Assembly (NCBI GenBank): GCA_937892215.1
Contig: CALAVE010000041.1
Location: forward strand, 9,765 to 73,764
Direction: 5' to 3'
Length of the DNA: 64,000 nucleotides
Source of the DNA: an uncultured Porphyromonadaceae bacterium
Lineage (GTDB): Bacteria; Bacteroidota; Bacteroidia; Bacteroidales; Muribaculaceae
Under the pieces are notes generated by a model. That model made no database searches and was not told the origin of the DNA. It was given only the letters and a program-made list of their open reading frames with translations. The translations under genes and the position numbers were made by a program. This document shows, one piece after another, positions 8,807-17,449 of the stretch (positions within the stretch are counted from its first letter, which is position 1; the number at the start of each line of letters is the position of its first letter).

Positions 8807-9829
8807 TTAATCATCGAACAGGGACGACTGGTCACCAAAGCGCTTGCGATGCAGGTGCTTGTAAGCCAAGTCGGTAACTTCACGGCCACGAGGGGTGCGC
8901 ATAATGAACCCTTCCTGAATCAGGTACGGCTCATACACCTCCTCCACCGTGCCGGCATCTTCGCTCAGTGCCGTTGCAATCGTGGATATGCCCACGGGGC
9001 CGCCGTGGAACTTATCGATGATTGTAAGCAGAATCTTGTTGTCAATCTCATCAAGTCCGTACTGGTCAATATTAAGAGCCTCAAGCGAGTAACGAGCAAT
9101 CTCAGTGTCGATTTTGCCCGAGCCTTCCACCTGGGCGAAGTCGCGCACGCGCCTGAGCAGTGAATTGGCAATTCGTGGCGTGCCACGGCTCCGGCGCGCT
9201 ATCTCCAGCGCCGCGTCGTCGGTTATAGGCACCGACAGCAACCGCGCCGAGCGCTTAACTATCTTTTCCAGCACATCGTGGGTGTAATACTCCAGGTGGC
9301 AGTTGATGCCGAAGCGGGCACGCAGCGGCGACGTGAGCAGACCGCTGCGCGTGGTGGCTCCAATCAGAGTGAACGGCTCTAGGTTAAGTTGCACCGACCT
9401 TGCACCCGGGCCTTTGTCTATCATTATGTCTATCCGGTAGTCTTCCATGGCCGAATACAGGTACTCCTCCACTTCCGGGCTGAGGCGGTGTATCTCATCG
9501 ATAAACAGCACATCTCTCGGCTCAAGCGACGTGAGCAGTCCAGCCAAGTCACCCGGCTTGTCCAGCACCGGGCCTGATGTCACTTTGAACCCCACGCCCA
9601 GTTCGTTAGCGATAATGTTGCTCAGCGTGGTCTTTCCCAGTCCCGGAGGGCCGTGAAACAGGATATGGTCCAGAGCCTCGCCGCGCATCTTGGCTGCTGC
9701 CACAAACACACGCAGATTCTTGATAATCTTTTCCTGGCCGGAAAAATCATTGAACTGCATGGGGCGCAGTGCCTTCTCAAAGTCCTTGTCGGCTACTGCC
9801 CGTTCGTTTCTTATGTCAAATTCTTCCAT
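8807..9829 (-). CDS. ruvB: Holliday junction branch migration ATPase RuvB
   Basis: RuvB is the hexameric motor that drives Holliday junction branch migration with RuvA, followed by RuvC cleavage. Visible: Walker A HGPPGLGKTTLSNIIANEL, Walker B DVLFIDEIHRL, sensor/arginine-finger region GATTRSGLLTSPLRARFG, and the C-terminal winged-helix domain (GGPVGISTIATALSEDAGT). The natural start is the ATG at 9829 (protein begins MEEFDIRNERAV, 340 residues); an upstream TTG at 9847 is in frame but lies inside the promoter. Flippase follows on the same strand. ruvA and ruvC are not in the window. Confidence 0.97.
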   Translation of the reverse strand: MEEFDIRNERAVADKDFEKALRPMQFNDFSGQEKIIKNLRVFVAAAKMRGEALDHILFHGPPGLGKTTLSNIIANELGVGFKVTSGPVLDKPGDLAGLLTSLEPRDVLFIDEIHRLSPEVEEYLYSAMEDYRIDIMIDKGPGARSVQLNLEPFTLIGATTRSGLLTSPLRARFGINCHLEYYTHDVLEKIVKRSARLLSVPITDDAALEIARRSRGTPRIANSLLRRVRDFAQVEGSGKIDTEIARYSLEALNIDQYGLDEIDNKILLTIIDKFHGGPVGISTIATALSEDAGTVEEVYEPYLIQEGFIMRTPRGREVTDLAYKHLHRKRFGDQSSLFDD

Positions 9830-9832
9830 ATT

Positions 9833-9841
9833 GCAAAGATA
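9833..9841 (-). promoter_or_regulatory. -7 box immediately before ruvB start (leaderless candidate)
   Basis: Minus-strand TATCTTTGC ends only 3 bases before the ruvB ATG. With transcription starting about 7 bases after the box, the mRNA would begin at or within a few bases of the start codon. Confidence 0.55.
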
Positions 9842-9956
9842 GTGCAAACCGAGCGCAAACGCAAATTTATTTGCACTTTGCCGAGGTGCAGCCTATCTTC
9901 CGCCAAGCGCAAGACAACATTTGTAACAGCGGTTTTTCTATCTCGCAACTTTTCAC

Positions 9957-9964
9957 TACCTTTG
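9957..9964 (+). promoter_or_regulatory. -7 box for tyrS
   Basis: TACCTTTG matches TAnnTTTG about 40 bases before the tyrS ATG, in the divergent region between ruvB and tyrS. Confidence 0.6.
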
Positions 9965-10004
9965 TAGTCCACAAATTTGCAACAAACATTAAACACATAC
10001 ACTG

Positions 10005-11306
10005 ATGAGTAATATTAATTTCGTAGAAGAACTGAAATGGCGCGGCATGATTAACAACATCATGCCCGGTACCGAGGAACAACTCAAGAAAGAAATGACT
10101 TCGGCCTACGTAGGAATTGACCCGACGGCCGACTCGCTACATATAGGCCACCTGGTGAGCATAATGATGCTCAAGCACTTCCAGCGCGCGGGCCATCGCC
10201 CCATCGCTCTGGTGGGAGGCGCAACCGGCATGATTGGCGACCCGTCAATGAAATCGCAGGAGCGCAAACTCATCGACGAGGACACTCTGCGCCACAACCA
10301 GGAGTGTATCCGTCGCCAACTCGCGCACTTCCTGGATTTCGACAGCGACGCGCCAAACCACGCAATTCTGGTCAACAACTACGACTGGATGAAGAACTTC
10401 TCGTTCCTCAACTTTATTCGCGACATAGGCAAACACATCACAGTTAACTACATGATGGCTAAGGACTCTGTGAAGAAGCGCCTTGCAGCCAATGCCGACC
10501 ATGGAATGTCGTTCACCGAATTCTCGTACCAGTTGCTCCAAGGTTACGACTTCCTGTACCTCTACGAGCACGAGAACTGCCGGCTTCAGATGGGCGGAAG
10601 CGACCAGTGGGGCAACATCACCACCGGCACCGAACTGATTCGCCGCATGAACGGAGGCGAGGCATTTGCCATAACCTGCCCGCTAATAACCAAGGCCGAC
10701 GGCGGCAAGTTCGGCAAGACCGAGAGCGGCAACGTGTGGCTTGATCCAAAACGCACCTCGCCCTACAAGTTCTACCAGTTCTGGCTCAACGTAAGCGATG
10801 CCGACGCGGCTAAATACATCAAGATTTTCACCGATCTCTCGAAAGAAGAGATTGAGAGCCTTGAAGCCGAACAGGCAGCAGACCCGGGACTGCGCCCGCT
10901 ACAGAAGCGCCTTGCCAAGGAAATCACCATTATGGTCCACTCTGAAAAAGATTACGAAATGGCTGTGGAGGCATCTCAGATACTGTTCTCGAACAAGGCC
11001 AAGGACATCCTGCACAAAATTGACGAGGACACTTTGCTTTCGGTTTTTGAAGGAGTTCCCACATTCGAGGTGAGCCGCGAAAAACTTCAGGCCGGTGTGC
11101 CTCTTATCAACCTTGTGGTGGAAGATGCCGCGGTATTCCCCTCTAAGGGCGAGATGCGCAAACTCACACAGGGCGGCGGCGTGAGCGTGAACAAAGAGAA
11201 AGTTGCCGACCCCAATATGCTCATCACCACTGAGCACTTGCTCAACGAAAAGTACATCCTTGCTCAGCGCGGCAAGAAGAACTATTATCTGCTCATCGCC
11301 AAGTAA
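10005..11306 (+). CDS. tyrS: Tyrosyl-tRNA synthetase
   Basis: Class I aminoacyl-tRNA synthetase charging tRNA-Tyr, 433 residues. The Rossmann-fold HIGH motif is SLHIGHLVSIM at about residue 43. The tyrosine-binding segment is MGGSDQWGNITTGTELI, and the KMSKS-equivalent loop is KFGKTESGNVWL near residue 234. The C-terminal S4-type RNA-binding domain (about 355-433) contains the GGGVSVNKEKV turn. The start ATG follows the tyrS promoter with a short leader lacking Shine-Dalgarno. All expected domains are present. Confidence 0.97.
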   Translation: MSNINFVEELKWRGMINNIMPGTEEQLKKEMTSAYVGIDPTADSLHIGHLVSIMMLKHFQRAGHRPIALVGGATGMIGDPSMKSQERKLIDEDTLRHNQECIRRQLAHFLDFDSDAPNHAILVNNYDWMKNFSFLNFIRDIGKHITVNYMMAKDSVKKRLAANADHGMSFTEFSYQLLQGYDFLYLYEHENCRLQMGGSDQWGNITTGTELIRRMNGGEAFAITCPLITKADGGKFGKTESGNVWLDPKRTSPYKFYQFWLNVSDADAAKYIKIFTDLSKEEIESLEAEQAADPGLRPLQKRLAKEITIMVHSEKDYEMAVEASQILFSNKAKDILHKIDEDTLLSVFEGVPTFEVSREKLQAGVPLINLVVEDAAVFPSKGEMRKLTQGGGVSVNKEKVADPNMLITTEHLLNEKYILAQRGKKNYYLLIAK

Positions 11307-11397
11307 ACTGGCGCTCGTGCCGCATTATTTTGGTAATTTTATAGGCGGCATATCACGAAAAGTTCACAAAAAAGTTTATGCTGTTAAACTTTTTTAC

Positions 11398-11406
11398 TAA
11401 CTTTGC
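11398..11406 (+). promoter_or_regulatory. -7 box for tRNA-Gln
   Basis: TAACTTTGC about 40 bases upstream of the tRNA gene; matches the Bacteroidetes TAnnTTTGC element. Confidence 0.65.
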
Positions 11407-11444
11407 AACGCAATTGCGACGAAGAGTCACTGATTGTTAGGGAT

Positions 11445-11518
11445 TGTCCTATAGTGTAATGGTAACACAACGGTTTTTGGTGCCGCATTTCCTGGTTCGA
11501 GTCCGGGTAGGACAACCA
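11445..11518 (+). tRNA. tRNA-Gln (anticodon UUG)
   Basis: The cloverleaf can be folded by eye. The acceptor stem TGTCCTA pairs with TAGGACA. The D stem is GTGT/ACAC. The anticodon loop TTTTGGT places TTG at positions 34-36. The T arm is CCTGG-TTCGAGT-CCGGG, followed by discriminator A and an encoded CCA (11516-11518). The outermost anticodon-stem pair is an A-C mismatch. The gene stands alone between its own promoter and terminator. Confidence 0.93.
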
Positions 11519-11520
11519 CT

Positions 11521-11552
11521 GAGGGTTCCGTATTAGCGGAGCCCTCTTTTTT
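11521..11552 (+). terminator. Intrinsic terminator after tRNA-Gln
   Basis: Stem GAGGGTTCCG / CGGAGCCCTC (one G-T wobble) with a 6-base loop, followed by TTTTTT; starts 2 bases after the tRNA CCA end. Confidence 0.85.
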
Positions 11553-11572
11553 GCAGCAGAGCAGCCTGTAAC

Positions 11573-12697
11573 TCAGCCTATTCGCTTTAGGAAGCGTTCT
11601 ATGCGCTGGTGACTTTCCAGCAGTCGGCCGTATGGGATCTGCCCGTTTTTCACCAGCCTGACTATTGTATCTATCAGGAAATCAGGTCTATCCGGTTCAA
11701 ATCCGGTGGGAATATTGTTCCCCGCAAGAATCAGGTCGGCACCGGCATTTATGGCGAGAGCCAAGGCCTGCGATATGCTATAATGGTCAATGATACCTTC
11801 CATATACAGGTCATCGGTAATCACAAGGCCGTCGTATCCCAGTTCACCACGCAGCAAGTCGTGTATGGTTCGCCGTGAAAGTGTAGCCGGGTATGCCGGG
11901 TCGATGTTGCTGTTATAGATATGCGCTGTCATCACCACATCCACAAGCCCCTTCTGCATGAGTTTGCGATATGGCTCCAGTTCGCTTCGCTGCCAGGTGC
12001 CGGAAACGTCCACAAGCCCGTAGTGCGAGTCGGTCGTAGCATTGCCGTGTCCCGGAAAATGCTTCACCGCGCACATCACGCCCCCACGGTGGTGCTCTCG
12101 GATAGTCCATTCGGCATGGCGCGCTATCACATCCACGTCTCCGGAGAAACTGCGGCGGAAATGGCCAATCGGCGGACAGTCGTCACGATGCACGTCGAGC
12201 AGTGGGGCGAGATTCAAGTTTATGCCAGTCCGAGCCACATCTCTCACAAGCTGCCTTGAATAGAACACGGTGGTGTCGCGGCAATCAGTATCACCAAGAT
12301 ATTTTGCAGTCACAGTGGGCGAGAATCCGTAGCGCTCTTTCAGGCGGCAAACCAGGCCACCTTCCTGGTCGGCGGCTATTATGAGCGGATAAGTGGCGAG
12401 CGAGCGAAGTTTCGCGGTCATCAAGCGCAACTGCTCAGGCGACGTAACGTTTCGCGACCCGAGTTTGCCTGTGCCGGTGAGGTCTATGTCAAAGAGAATA
12501 ATGCCGCCCACTTTCAAGTCGCGCACATAATGCGCAGCATCGCAGCTGTCGGTCACCGCGTCACCGCGAAATCCCACCACCAGCATTTGGGCCGCATAAT
12601 GGCGAAGCACCGAATCGGGTGGCAAATACTGCCCGTGCGCGGCAAGCACGGCCACAACAGCCAGCGCTGCAGTTATCATTGTTTTCTTTAAGTCCAT
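11573..12697 (-). CDS. Glycoside hydrolase family 3 (NagZ-like beta-N-acetylhexosaminidase)
   Basis: A secreted GH3 barrel of 374 residues with only the N-terminal catalytic domain, the architecture of NagZ-type enzymes that remove GlcNAc from muropeptides or chitin-type glycans. Visible: IIAADQEGGLVCRLK, the NagZ-type catalytic loop AVKHFPGHGNATTDSHYG (His and Asp acid/base dyad region), and the nucleophile segment GLVITDDLYMEGI. Residues 1-23 form a signal peptide (AALAVVAVLAAHGQ), so it acts outside the cytoplasm. The ATG at 12697 is preferred over an in-frame GTG two codons upstream. Exact substrate is inference from family. Confidence 0.9.
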   Translation of the reverse strand: MDLKKTMITAALAVVAVLAAHGQYLPPDSVLRHYAAQMLVVGFRGDAVTDSCDAAHYVRDLKVGGIILFDIDLTGTGKLGSRNVTSPEQLRLMTAKLRSLATYPLIIAADQEGGLVCRLKERYGFSPTVTAKYLGDTDCRDTTVFYSRQLVRDVARTGINLNLAPLLDVHRDDCPPIGHFRRSFSGDVDVIARHAEWTIREHHRGGVMCAVKHFPGHGNATTDSHYGLVDVSGTWQRSELEPYRKLMQKGLVDVVMTAHIYNSNIDPAYPATLSRRTIHDLLRGELGYDGLVITDDLYMEGIIDHYSISQALALAINAGADLILAGNNIPTGFEPDRPDFLIDTIVRLVKNGQIPYGRLLESHQRIERFLKRIG

Positions 12698-13031
12698 ACT
12701 CACCTATTTTCTTTTAATTTCGTGTATCGCAAAGTTAATCACAACAGACCAAAGAGCCAAATTTTCACACCAACTCTTACTCTGAATACGCTAAAAAAGA
12801 AGGTGAAGGCAGAAAACTAATAAAACTGCCCTCACCCAGTGATGTTTTTCCGGATTAAATTTTACGATTAATGCATAAAAACAAGCCTAAAACAAATCAT
12901 ATTTTATTATAAAAACCTAATCTATGTTGCAAAGTAAAAGCAAAACGCACTATTTTGCAACAATTATAGACTAAAAGAAAGATTTTATAGACCAATTTTG
13001 AATTTTTCCGCCAGTTTGGCTTAAGCAAGTC
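12698..13031. other. Intergenic, AT-rich, no gene seen
   Basis: About 330 bases between two minus-strand genes. It holds a hairpin terminator (12793-12837) and otherwise AT-rich sequence. I found no tRNA, no conserved ORF and no repeat. Confidence 0.6.
12793..12837 (-). terminator. Intrinsic terminator downstream of GT2 gene
   Basis: Read on the minus strand, GGTGAGGGCAG pairs with CTGCCTTCACC (one wobble) over a 13-base loop and runs into TTCTTTTTT. It lies about 195 bases after the glycosyltransferase stop. Confidence 0.6.
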
Positions 13032-13988
13032 TCAGAAGCGGCTTGCTATTATTCGGAATAATCGCTTTCCGCAGTAGGATAATATGATGGCCAACTTATT
13101 GAATCTGCGCACACGCTTGTCACGAAGACATCCCGCACGCAGACGCCGGATGGTAGTCCAGCTTTGCTCCAAAGCATCATGGTATTCACTCAGCGATTCA
13201 TCAGGCACTTTACGCATCATGTTAAAGCTGGCACTTAACAGACGGCTTCTGATAGCCGGCAGAAAGCGCGGAGCCTCGATTTCCACCCGTTGTTCCAGTT
13301 CACCCAGTATTCGCAGCACCACAGTCCGCTCTGGCTTGAACTTGCCCATAGTGCTGTCGTGCCGGCGAATGTAATAATAGTAAGAGTTGGCCGTATAAGC
13401 CACACCTCGCTTGGCACGCATCAGCAGCGGGTATTCAGCCCACAAGTCCTCAAACACTTGCCCCTCCTTGAACTTGAAGTTCCTGAAGAGTTCCGCCCTG
13501 AACAGCCGCCTGCAAAGTGAATTTTTCAGTCTTTCCTGATAAAAAGAAGAGTAAACAGCCTCATCCTGAGAAAAAACCTTTTCTTGCACTTCATCATTCC
13601 GAGCCTTAATAAGAGGCCTTGAACTGCTTAATTCCGTCCATTCACATTCTGCTATATCAGAGTCATATCTATCCATAATTGAGGATAATACTTCGATGAA
13701 ATGAGGCGAAACGGCATCATCACTGTCCACAAACGACACCCGCTCGCCCGAGGCAGCAGCAAGGCCCGCATTACGGGCCGCCGCTACTCCACCGTGCTGA
13801 ACGCTCACCAGTTTTATCCGCTTGTCGGCATCGGCGAGTTTACGGCACACCTCCGCACTACCGTCAGTGCTACCGTCGTCCACAAGTATCAGTTCAAATT
13901 TCTGGTATGACTGCCGTAGCACACTATCCACACACCGGGGCAGATAACGCCCGGTGTTATAGACAGGTATGATTACCGAAACAAGCAT
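13032..13988 (-). CDS. Family 2 glycosyltransferase
   Basis: 318 residues. The GT-A nucleotide-sugar domain is clear at the N-terminus: VSVIIPVYNTGRYLPRCVDS, LVDDGSTDGSAEVC, GVAAARNAGL and the DxD-type metal motif SFVDSDDAVSP. The C-terminal 100 residues are basic and helical and may face the membrane. It transfers a sugar from a nucleotide donor to a glycan or lipid acceptor; the donor cannot be predicted. It lies 70 bases after cysS on the same strand and is probably the last gene of that run. Confidence 0.9.
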   Translation of the reverse strand: MLVSVIIPVYNTGRYLPRCVDSVLRQSYQKFELILVDDGSTDGSAEVCRKLADADKRIKLVSVQHGGVAAARNAGLAAASGERVSFVDSDDAVSPHFIEVLSSIMDRYDSDIAECEWTELSSSRPLIKARNDEVQEKVFSQDEAVYSSFYQERLKNSLCRRLFRAELFRNFKFKEGQVFEDLWAEYPLLMRAKRGVAYTANSYYYYIRRHDSTMGKFKPERTVVLRILGELEQRVEIEAPRFLPAIRSRLLSASFNMMRKVPDESLSEYHDALEQSWTTIRRLRAGCLRDKRVRRFNKLAIILSYCGKRLFRIIASRF

Positions 13989-14058
13989 AAAATGGTAGGG
14001 GTCAGATTATTAGCACTTCTATTCTTTCTTATCGTAAAAAAAGGTTCTGAGCGGAAAG

Positions 14059-15522
14059 TTAACGAACTTTCCACTCAAAACCGTCTTTCGTATCTTTTAC
14101 GTCAAAGCCCGCCTCGTTGAGCCGGTCGCGAATAAGGTCGCTCGTGGCCCAGTCCCGGGCAGCCTTAGCGTTTTTTCTCACCTCCAGAAGCAGGTCCACC
14201 GCTTTCTTGTAAGGCGTCAGGTCCACGCCGTCGCCTCCGGCAGAATCATCACGCACACCCAGCACATCGAAGAGGTACGTGCCGAATACCGACTTCAGTT
14301 CCTCAATGTCATGGGCTGTGAGCGTGGCATTTCCGTCGTTTACCTGGTTCACCACCTTGCAGGCATCGAAGAGTGTAGCTATCACGATGGGAGTGTTAAG
14401 GTCATCGTCCATAGCCTCGGCGCATCGGCTGCGAAATTCCGCCACGCTAACCGAGGAAGTGTCAGCCGGCTTAAGTTCCTGCAAGCGATGCCAGCCGTCG
14501 AGCATTCGCTCGTAGGCTTTCTCAGCCGCTTTGAGAGCTTCGTTGGAGAAGTCCACCGTGCCGCGATAATGAGCCTGCAGAATGAAGAAGCGCACCGTCA
14601 TTGGCGAGTAGGCCTGCTCCAGCAGTTCATGGTCACCGGTAAAGAATTGTTCAAGCGTAATAAAATTCCCCAGCGACTTACCCATCTTCTTGCCGTTGAT
14701 GGTAATCATGTTGTTGTGCATCCAGTAGCGTACCATCGGTTCGCCCTGACTCGCAACGGCTTGTGCTATTTCACACTCGTGGTGCGGGAACACGAGGTCC
14801 ATTCCGCCTCCGTGTATATCGAAGTGACTGCCCAGATACTTGCGCCCCATAGCCGTGCACTCGCAGTGCCAGCCCGGGAATCCGTCGCTCCACGGCGACG
14901 GCCAGCGCATTATATGCTCGGGCTGAGCCTTCTTCCACAGGGCGAAATCGGCTTGCGCACGTTTCTCCCCAACTCCGTCCAATTCGCGGCTGGCATTACG
15001 CACTTCGTCCAAATTTCTACCGGAAAGCACGCCGTACTTGTGGTCACGGTCGTACTTCTCCACATCGAAGTACACACTGCCATTGCTCTCGTAGGCGTAT
15101 CCGTTGGCAAGAATTTCTTTTACAAGTTCCTCTTGCTCTATTATGTGGCCGGTGGCATGAGGCTCTATGCTGGGCGGCAACACGTTAAGCGCCGCCATCG
15201 CGGCATGATAGCGATTGGTATAGTATTGCGCCACCTCCATCGGTTCCAGTTGCTCCAGTCGTGCCTTCTTTGCTATTTTGTCTTCTCCTTCATCGGCATC
15301 ATGCTCCAGATGCCCCACATCAGTTATGTTTCTCACATAGCGCACTTTGTACCCTAACTGTTTCATGTAGCGGAAAAGCACGTCGAATGTTATTGACGGC
15401 CGTGCGTGGCCCAGATGCGGATCGCCATAGACCGTGGGACCGCACACATACATTCCCACACGTCCTTCGTGAATGGGCACAAAACGCTCTTTCAGTCTTG
15501 TGAGTGTGTTATATATCAGCAT
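14059..15522 (-). CDS. cysS: Cysteinyl-tRNA synthetase
   Basis: 487 residues. Class I synthetase for cysteine. The zinc-binding Cys and HIGH region are CGPTVYGDPHLGHARP (about 27-42), further zinc ligands lie in GWHCECTAMG and FPHHECEIAQ, and the KMSKS loop is KKMGKSLGN near residue 277. The DALR-type helical anticodon region follows. Gene starts 31 bases after a DUF3467 gene on the same strand. Complete with the usual length for Bacteroidetes CysS. Confidence 0.97.
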   Translation of the reverse strand: MLIYNTLTRLKERFVPIHEGRVGMYVCGPTVYGDPHLGHARPSITFDVLFRYMKQLGYKVRYVRNITDVGHLEHDADEGEDKIAKKARLEQLEPMEVAQYYTNRYHAAMAALNVLPPSIEPHATGHIIEQEELVKEILANGYAYESNGSVYFDVEKYDRDHKYGVLSGRNLDEVRNASRELDGVGEKRAQADFALWKKAQPEHIMRWPSPWSDGFPGWHCECTAMGRKYLGSHFDIHGGGMDLVFPHHECEIAQAVASQGEPMVRYWMHNNMITINGKKMGKSLGNFITLEQFFTGDHELLEQAYSPMTVRFFILQAHYRGTVDFSNEALKAAEKAYERMLDGWHRLQELKPADTSSVSVAEFRSRCAEAMDDDLNTPIVIATLFDACKVVNQVNDGNATLTAHDIEELKSVFGTYLFDVLGVRDDSAGGDGVDLTPYKKAVDLLLEVRKNAKAARDWATSDLIRDRLNEAGFDVKDTKDGFEWKVR

Positions 15523-15553
15523 ATTGAATCAATCTCTTAATACTCACCAATCA

Positions 15554-15877
15554 TTAGGCTTGACCTTGGGGTATGTTGAATGTGATGGGGCCGTTTCCGC
15601 CACCCGGCTTGCGCGGCACTATCTCGCCGAAGGTCATCTCATATTTTCTCACATTCTCCTGGAGTGCGGCCAGCAGTTGCTTAGCGTTCTCGGGAGTCAT
15701 AATATTACGGCTCTGCACACGAGCCTTAGGCGTGTTAGGGGCCAGCAAAATCATGTCGATAAAGAAATCGTTAGGTCCGTGGCTAATTACTGCCAGGTTA
15801 GAGTAACGCCCTTGCATCTCGTCGGCGGGCACTTCAATCTGAAGTTGTCCTTGCTTTTGGTTGTTGTCGTTTGCCAT
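15554..15877 (-). CDS. DUF3467 family protein
   Basis: A 107-residue protein with the DUF3467 pattern: QLQIEVPADEMQGRYSNLA, a central HGPNDFFIDMILLAP strand pair, and a helix MTPENAKQLLAALQENVRKYE. Function is unknown; family members are small soluble proteins found across Bacteroidetes and beyond. It sits between the NigD-like lipoprotein and cysS in a same-strand run. Confidence 0.85.
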   Translation of the reverse strand: MANDNNQKQGQLQIEVPADEMQGRYSNLAVISHGPNDFFIDMILLAPNTPKARVQSRNIMTPENAKQLLAALQENVRKYEMTFGEIVPRKPGGGNGPITFNIPQGQA

Positions 15878-15965
15878 TTCTGTCTGTATTTTTTTTGTTA
15901 ATAATAATCTTAATTCTCTATGAGGAAATTGCCAAAATTCTTCGATGAAATGGGCATTTTTCCCT

Positions 15966-16631
15966 TTATCTCATACTGAACACATACTCACTCACATCGG
16001 GCCGAACCACATCGGTGAGATGCACTCGCAAAGCGCGGCAGGTGGTGCGCTTCAGAAGCACTCCCACGTTGAACGACGCATAGCAGTCACGCCAGTGCAG
16101 CGGTTTCTGCCCTTTGAGGTCGTGTACCAGATAGCAGTCAACCACCTCGTTATCTCGCGTGGCATCATCCATCATCAGATAGAACGAACGCGCCTCTCCG
16201 GTGTATTCCACCTGGCACCTCAGATTAATAAACTCGCCTGTCTGCCAGATGCTTCTCAGCCGCAACTCGTGCATTTCATACTCTTCCAGAGGCAACTTGT
16301 TAACACGCAGCGAATCACTAATGATGCCGGTGATGCCATATATGCCTATCAGCGAATGCCCCGCTTGCTCATCCATAACCTTGTAACGCATCAGCACTCT
16401 GTGGTCTTTCTCTATATCGGGTTCAGCGATGCCTCGCGCTTCAAGTTCAGTTATCTCTCCCGACCTGTCCACATACTGAAAATATGCGATTGCTTCGGAA
16501 AAATTCTTATATGTCACTATATCCAGCCGAAAGTCTTCCAGAGCGCCATAATCGGCATCGCCATTACCACAAGAAGTGGCAAGCGACACCACTAAGCCGA
16601 GGGCAAATATGTGAAAAAAGTGCGATTTCAT
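15966..16631 (-). CDS. NigD-like lipoprotein
   Basis: 221 residues with a lipoprotein signal peptide (FALGLVVSLATSCGN; lipobox LATSC with Cys at about residue 21). The mature part begins DADYGALEDFRLDIVTYKN, the pattern of the Bacteroidales NigD-like family, and its remaining length fits the N- plus C-terminal NigD domains. The function of NigD proteins is poorly known. The gene overlaps the lolD stop by 4 bases, so translation is coupled. Pairing with a LolD-like ATPase hints at lipoprotein or envelope traffic, but that is inference. Confidence 0.75.
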   Translation of the reverse strand: MKSHFFHIFALGLVVSLATSCGNGDADYGALEDFRLDIVTYKNFSEAIAYFQYVDRSGEITELEARGIAEPDIEKDHRVLMRYKVMDEQAGHSLIGIYGITGIISDSLRVNKLPLEEYEMHELRLRSIWQTGEFINLRCQVEYTGEARSFYLMMDDATRDNEVVDCYLVHDLKGQKPLHWRDCYASFNVGVLLKRTTCRALRVHLTDVVRPDVSEYVFSMR

Positions 16632-17338
16632 CGAAGATTTTCGCCAATTGTTTCATTTAATTTCTCATTCGAACAGTCCGCGCCTTCAGCTACGATAACA
16701 CCGTCGCGCATGTGCAACACTCTGTCACACTCAGCCGCAAGTGATTCATCATGAGTAACAATCACAAACGTCTGCTTCAACTCATTACGCAAACGGAAAA
16801 AGAGCTCGTGCAGTTCGCGCTTGTTCCGGCTGTCGAGACTTCCGCTGGGCTCATCGGCAAGCACCACTTTGGGGCTGTTAATCAGCGCCCGCGCCACAGC
16901 CACGCGCTGCCTCTCACCACCGCTCAACTGGGCCGGCTTGTGGCTCAATCGGTCGGTAAGTCCCATATACTCAAGCAATTCAGCAGCGCGCTTTTCGGCT
17001 TGAGCCCTCTTAGTTCCGCCAATAAGTGCCGGTATCATCACATTCTCAAGTGTGGTGAACTCCGGCAGCAACTGATGAAACTGGAAGACGAACCCCACGT
17101 TTCGGTTACGGAACCGCGCCAGCTCTTTTCCGCGCAATTTCACCACGTCCTCGCCGCCTATCAGGACCGAACCGGAGTCGGGGGTGCCGAGCGTGCCCAG
17201 GATTTGCAGCAATGTGGTCTTGCCGGCACCGCTTGGCCCAACAATGCACACCACCTCGCCTTCACCGATGCTGATGTTCACGCCACGGAGCACCTGAAGC
17301 GACCCGAAACGCTTGGTTATGTCTCTTGCCTGAATCAT
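16628..17338 (-). CDS. lolD: ABC transporter ATPase, LolD/MacB type
   Basis: A 236-residue ABC ATPase. Walker A is GPSGAGKTT, the signature is LSGGERQRVAVARAL, Walker B is VVLADEPSGSLD and the switch His is in VIVTHDESLA. This sequence type is that of LolD and MacB ATPases, which power lipoprotein release or mechanotransmission. No cognate LolC/E or MacB permease is adjacent, as often in Bacteroidetes. The start is the ATG at 17338 (MIQARDITKRFG); an upstream TTG reading lies within the promoter. Annotation as lolD is by family, not by proof of role. Confidence 0.88.
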   Translation of the reverse strand: MIQARDITKRFGSLQVLRGVNISIGEGEVVCIVGPSGAGKTTLLQILGTLGTPDSGSVLIGGEDVVKLRGKELARFRNRNVGFVFQFHQLLPEFTTLENVMIPALIGGTKRAQAEKRAAELLEYMGLTDRLSHKPAQLSGGERQRVAVARALINSPKVVLADEPSGSLDSRNKRELHELFFRLRNELKQTFVIVTHDESLAAECDRVLHMRDGVIVAEGADCSNEKLNETIGENLR

Positions 17339-17347
17339 AAGTGAGCA

Positions 17348-17355
17348 CAAAGTTA
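17348..17355 (-). promoter_or_regulatory. -7 box for lolD operon
   Basis: Minus-strand TAACTTTG, ending 9 bases before the lolD ATG; predicts a leader of only a few bases. It is back-to-back with the promoter of the vWA operon. Confidence 0.55.
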
Positions 17356-17409
17356 CAAATTTTTGTTATAATTCGCCCCGAAAATGCCCTAATTATCATA
17401 AGATTTTCT

Positions 17410-17417
17410 TAATTTTG
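17410..17417 (+). promoter_or_regulatory. -7 box for the vWA-tubulin-actin operon
   Basis: TAATTTTG followed by TGG, about 32 bases before the ATG at 17450. It is the only clear TAnnTTTG element before the six-gene run. Confidence 0.6.
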
Positions 17418-17449
17418 TGGGTTTAATTGCAGTAAAAGGCACAAATAAT

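Noticed and set aside
14311..15357. A 348-codon open frame on the plus strand
   Set aside because: Antisense to cysS, which is complete with HIGH and KMSKS motifs.
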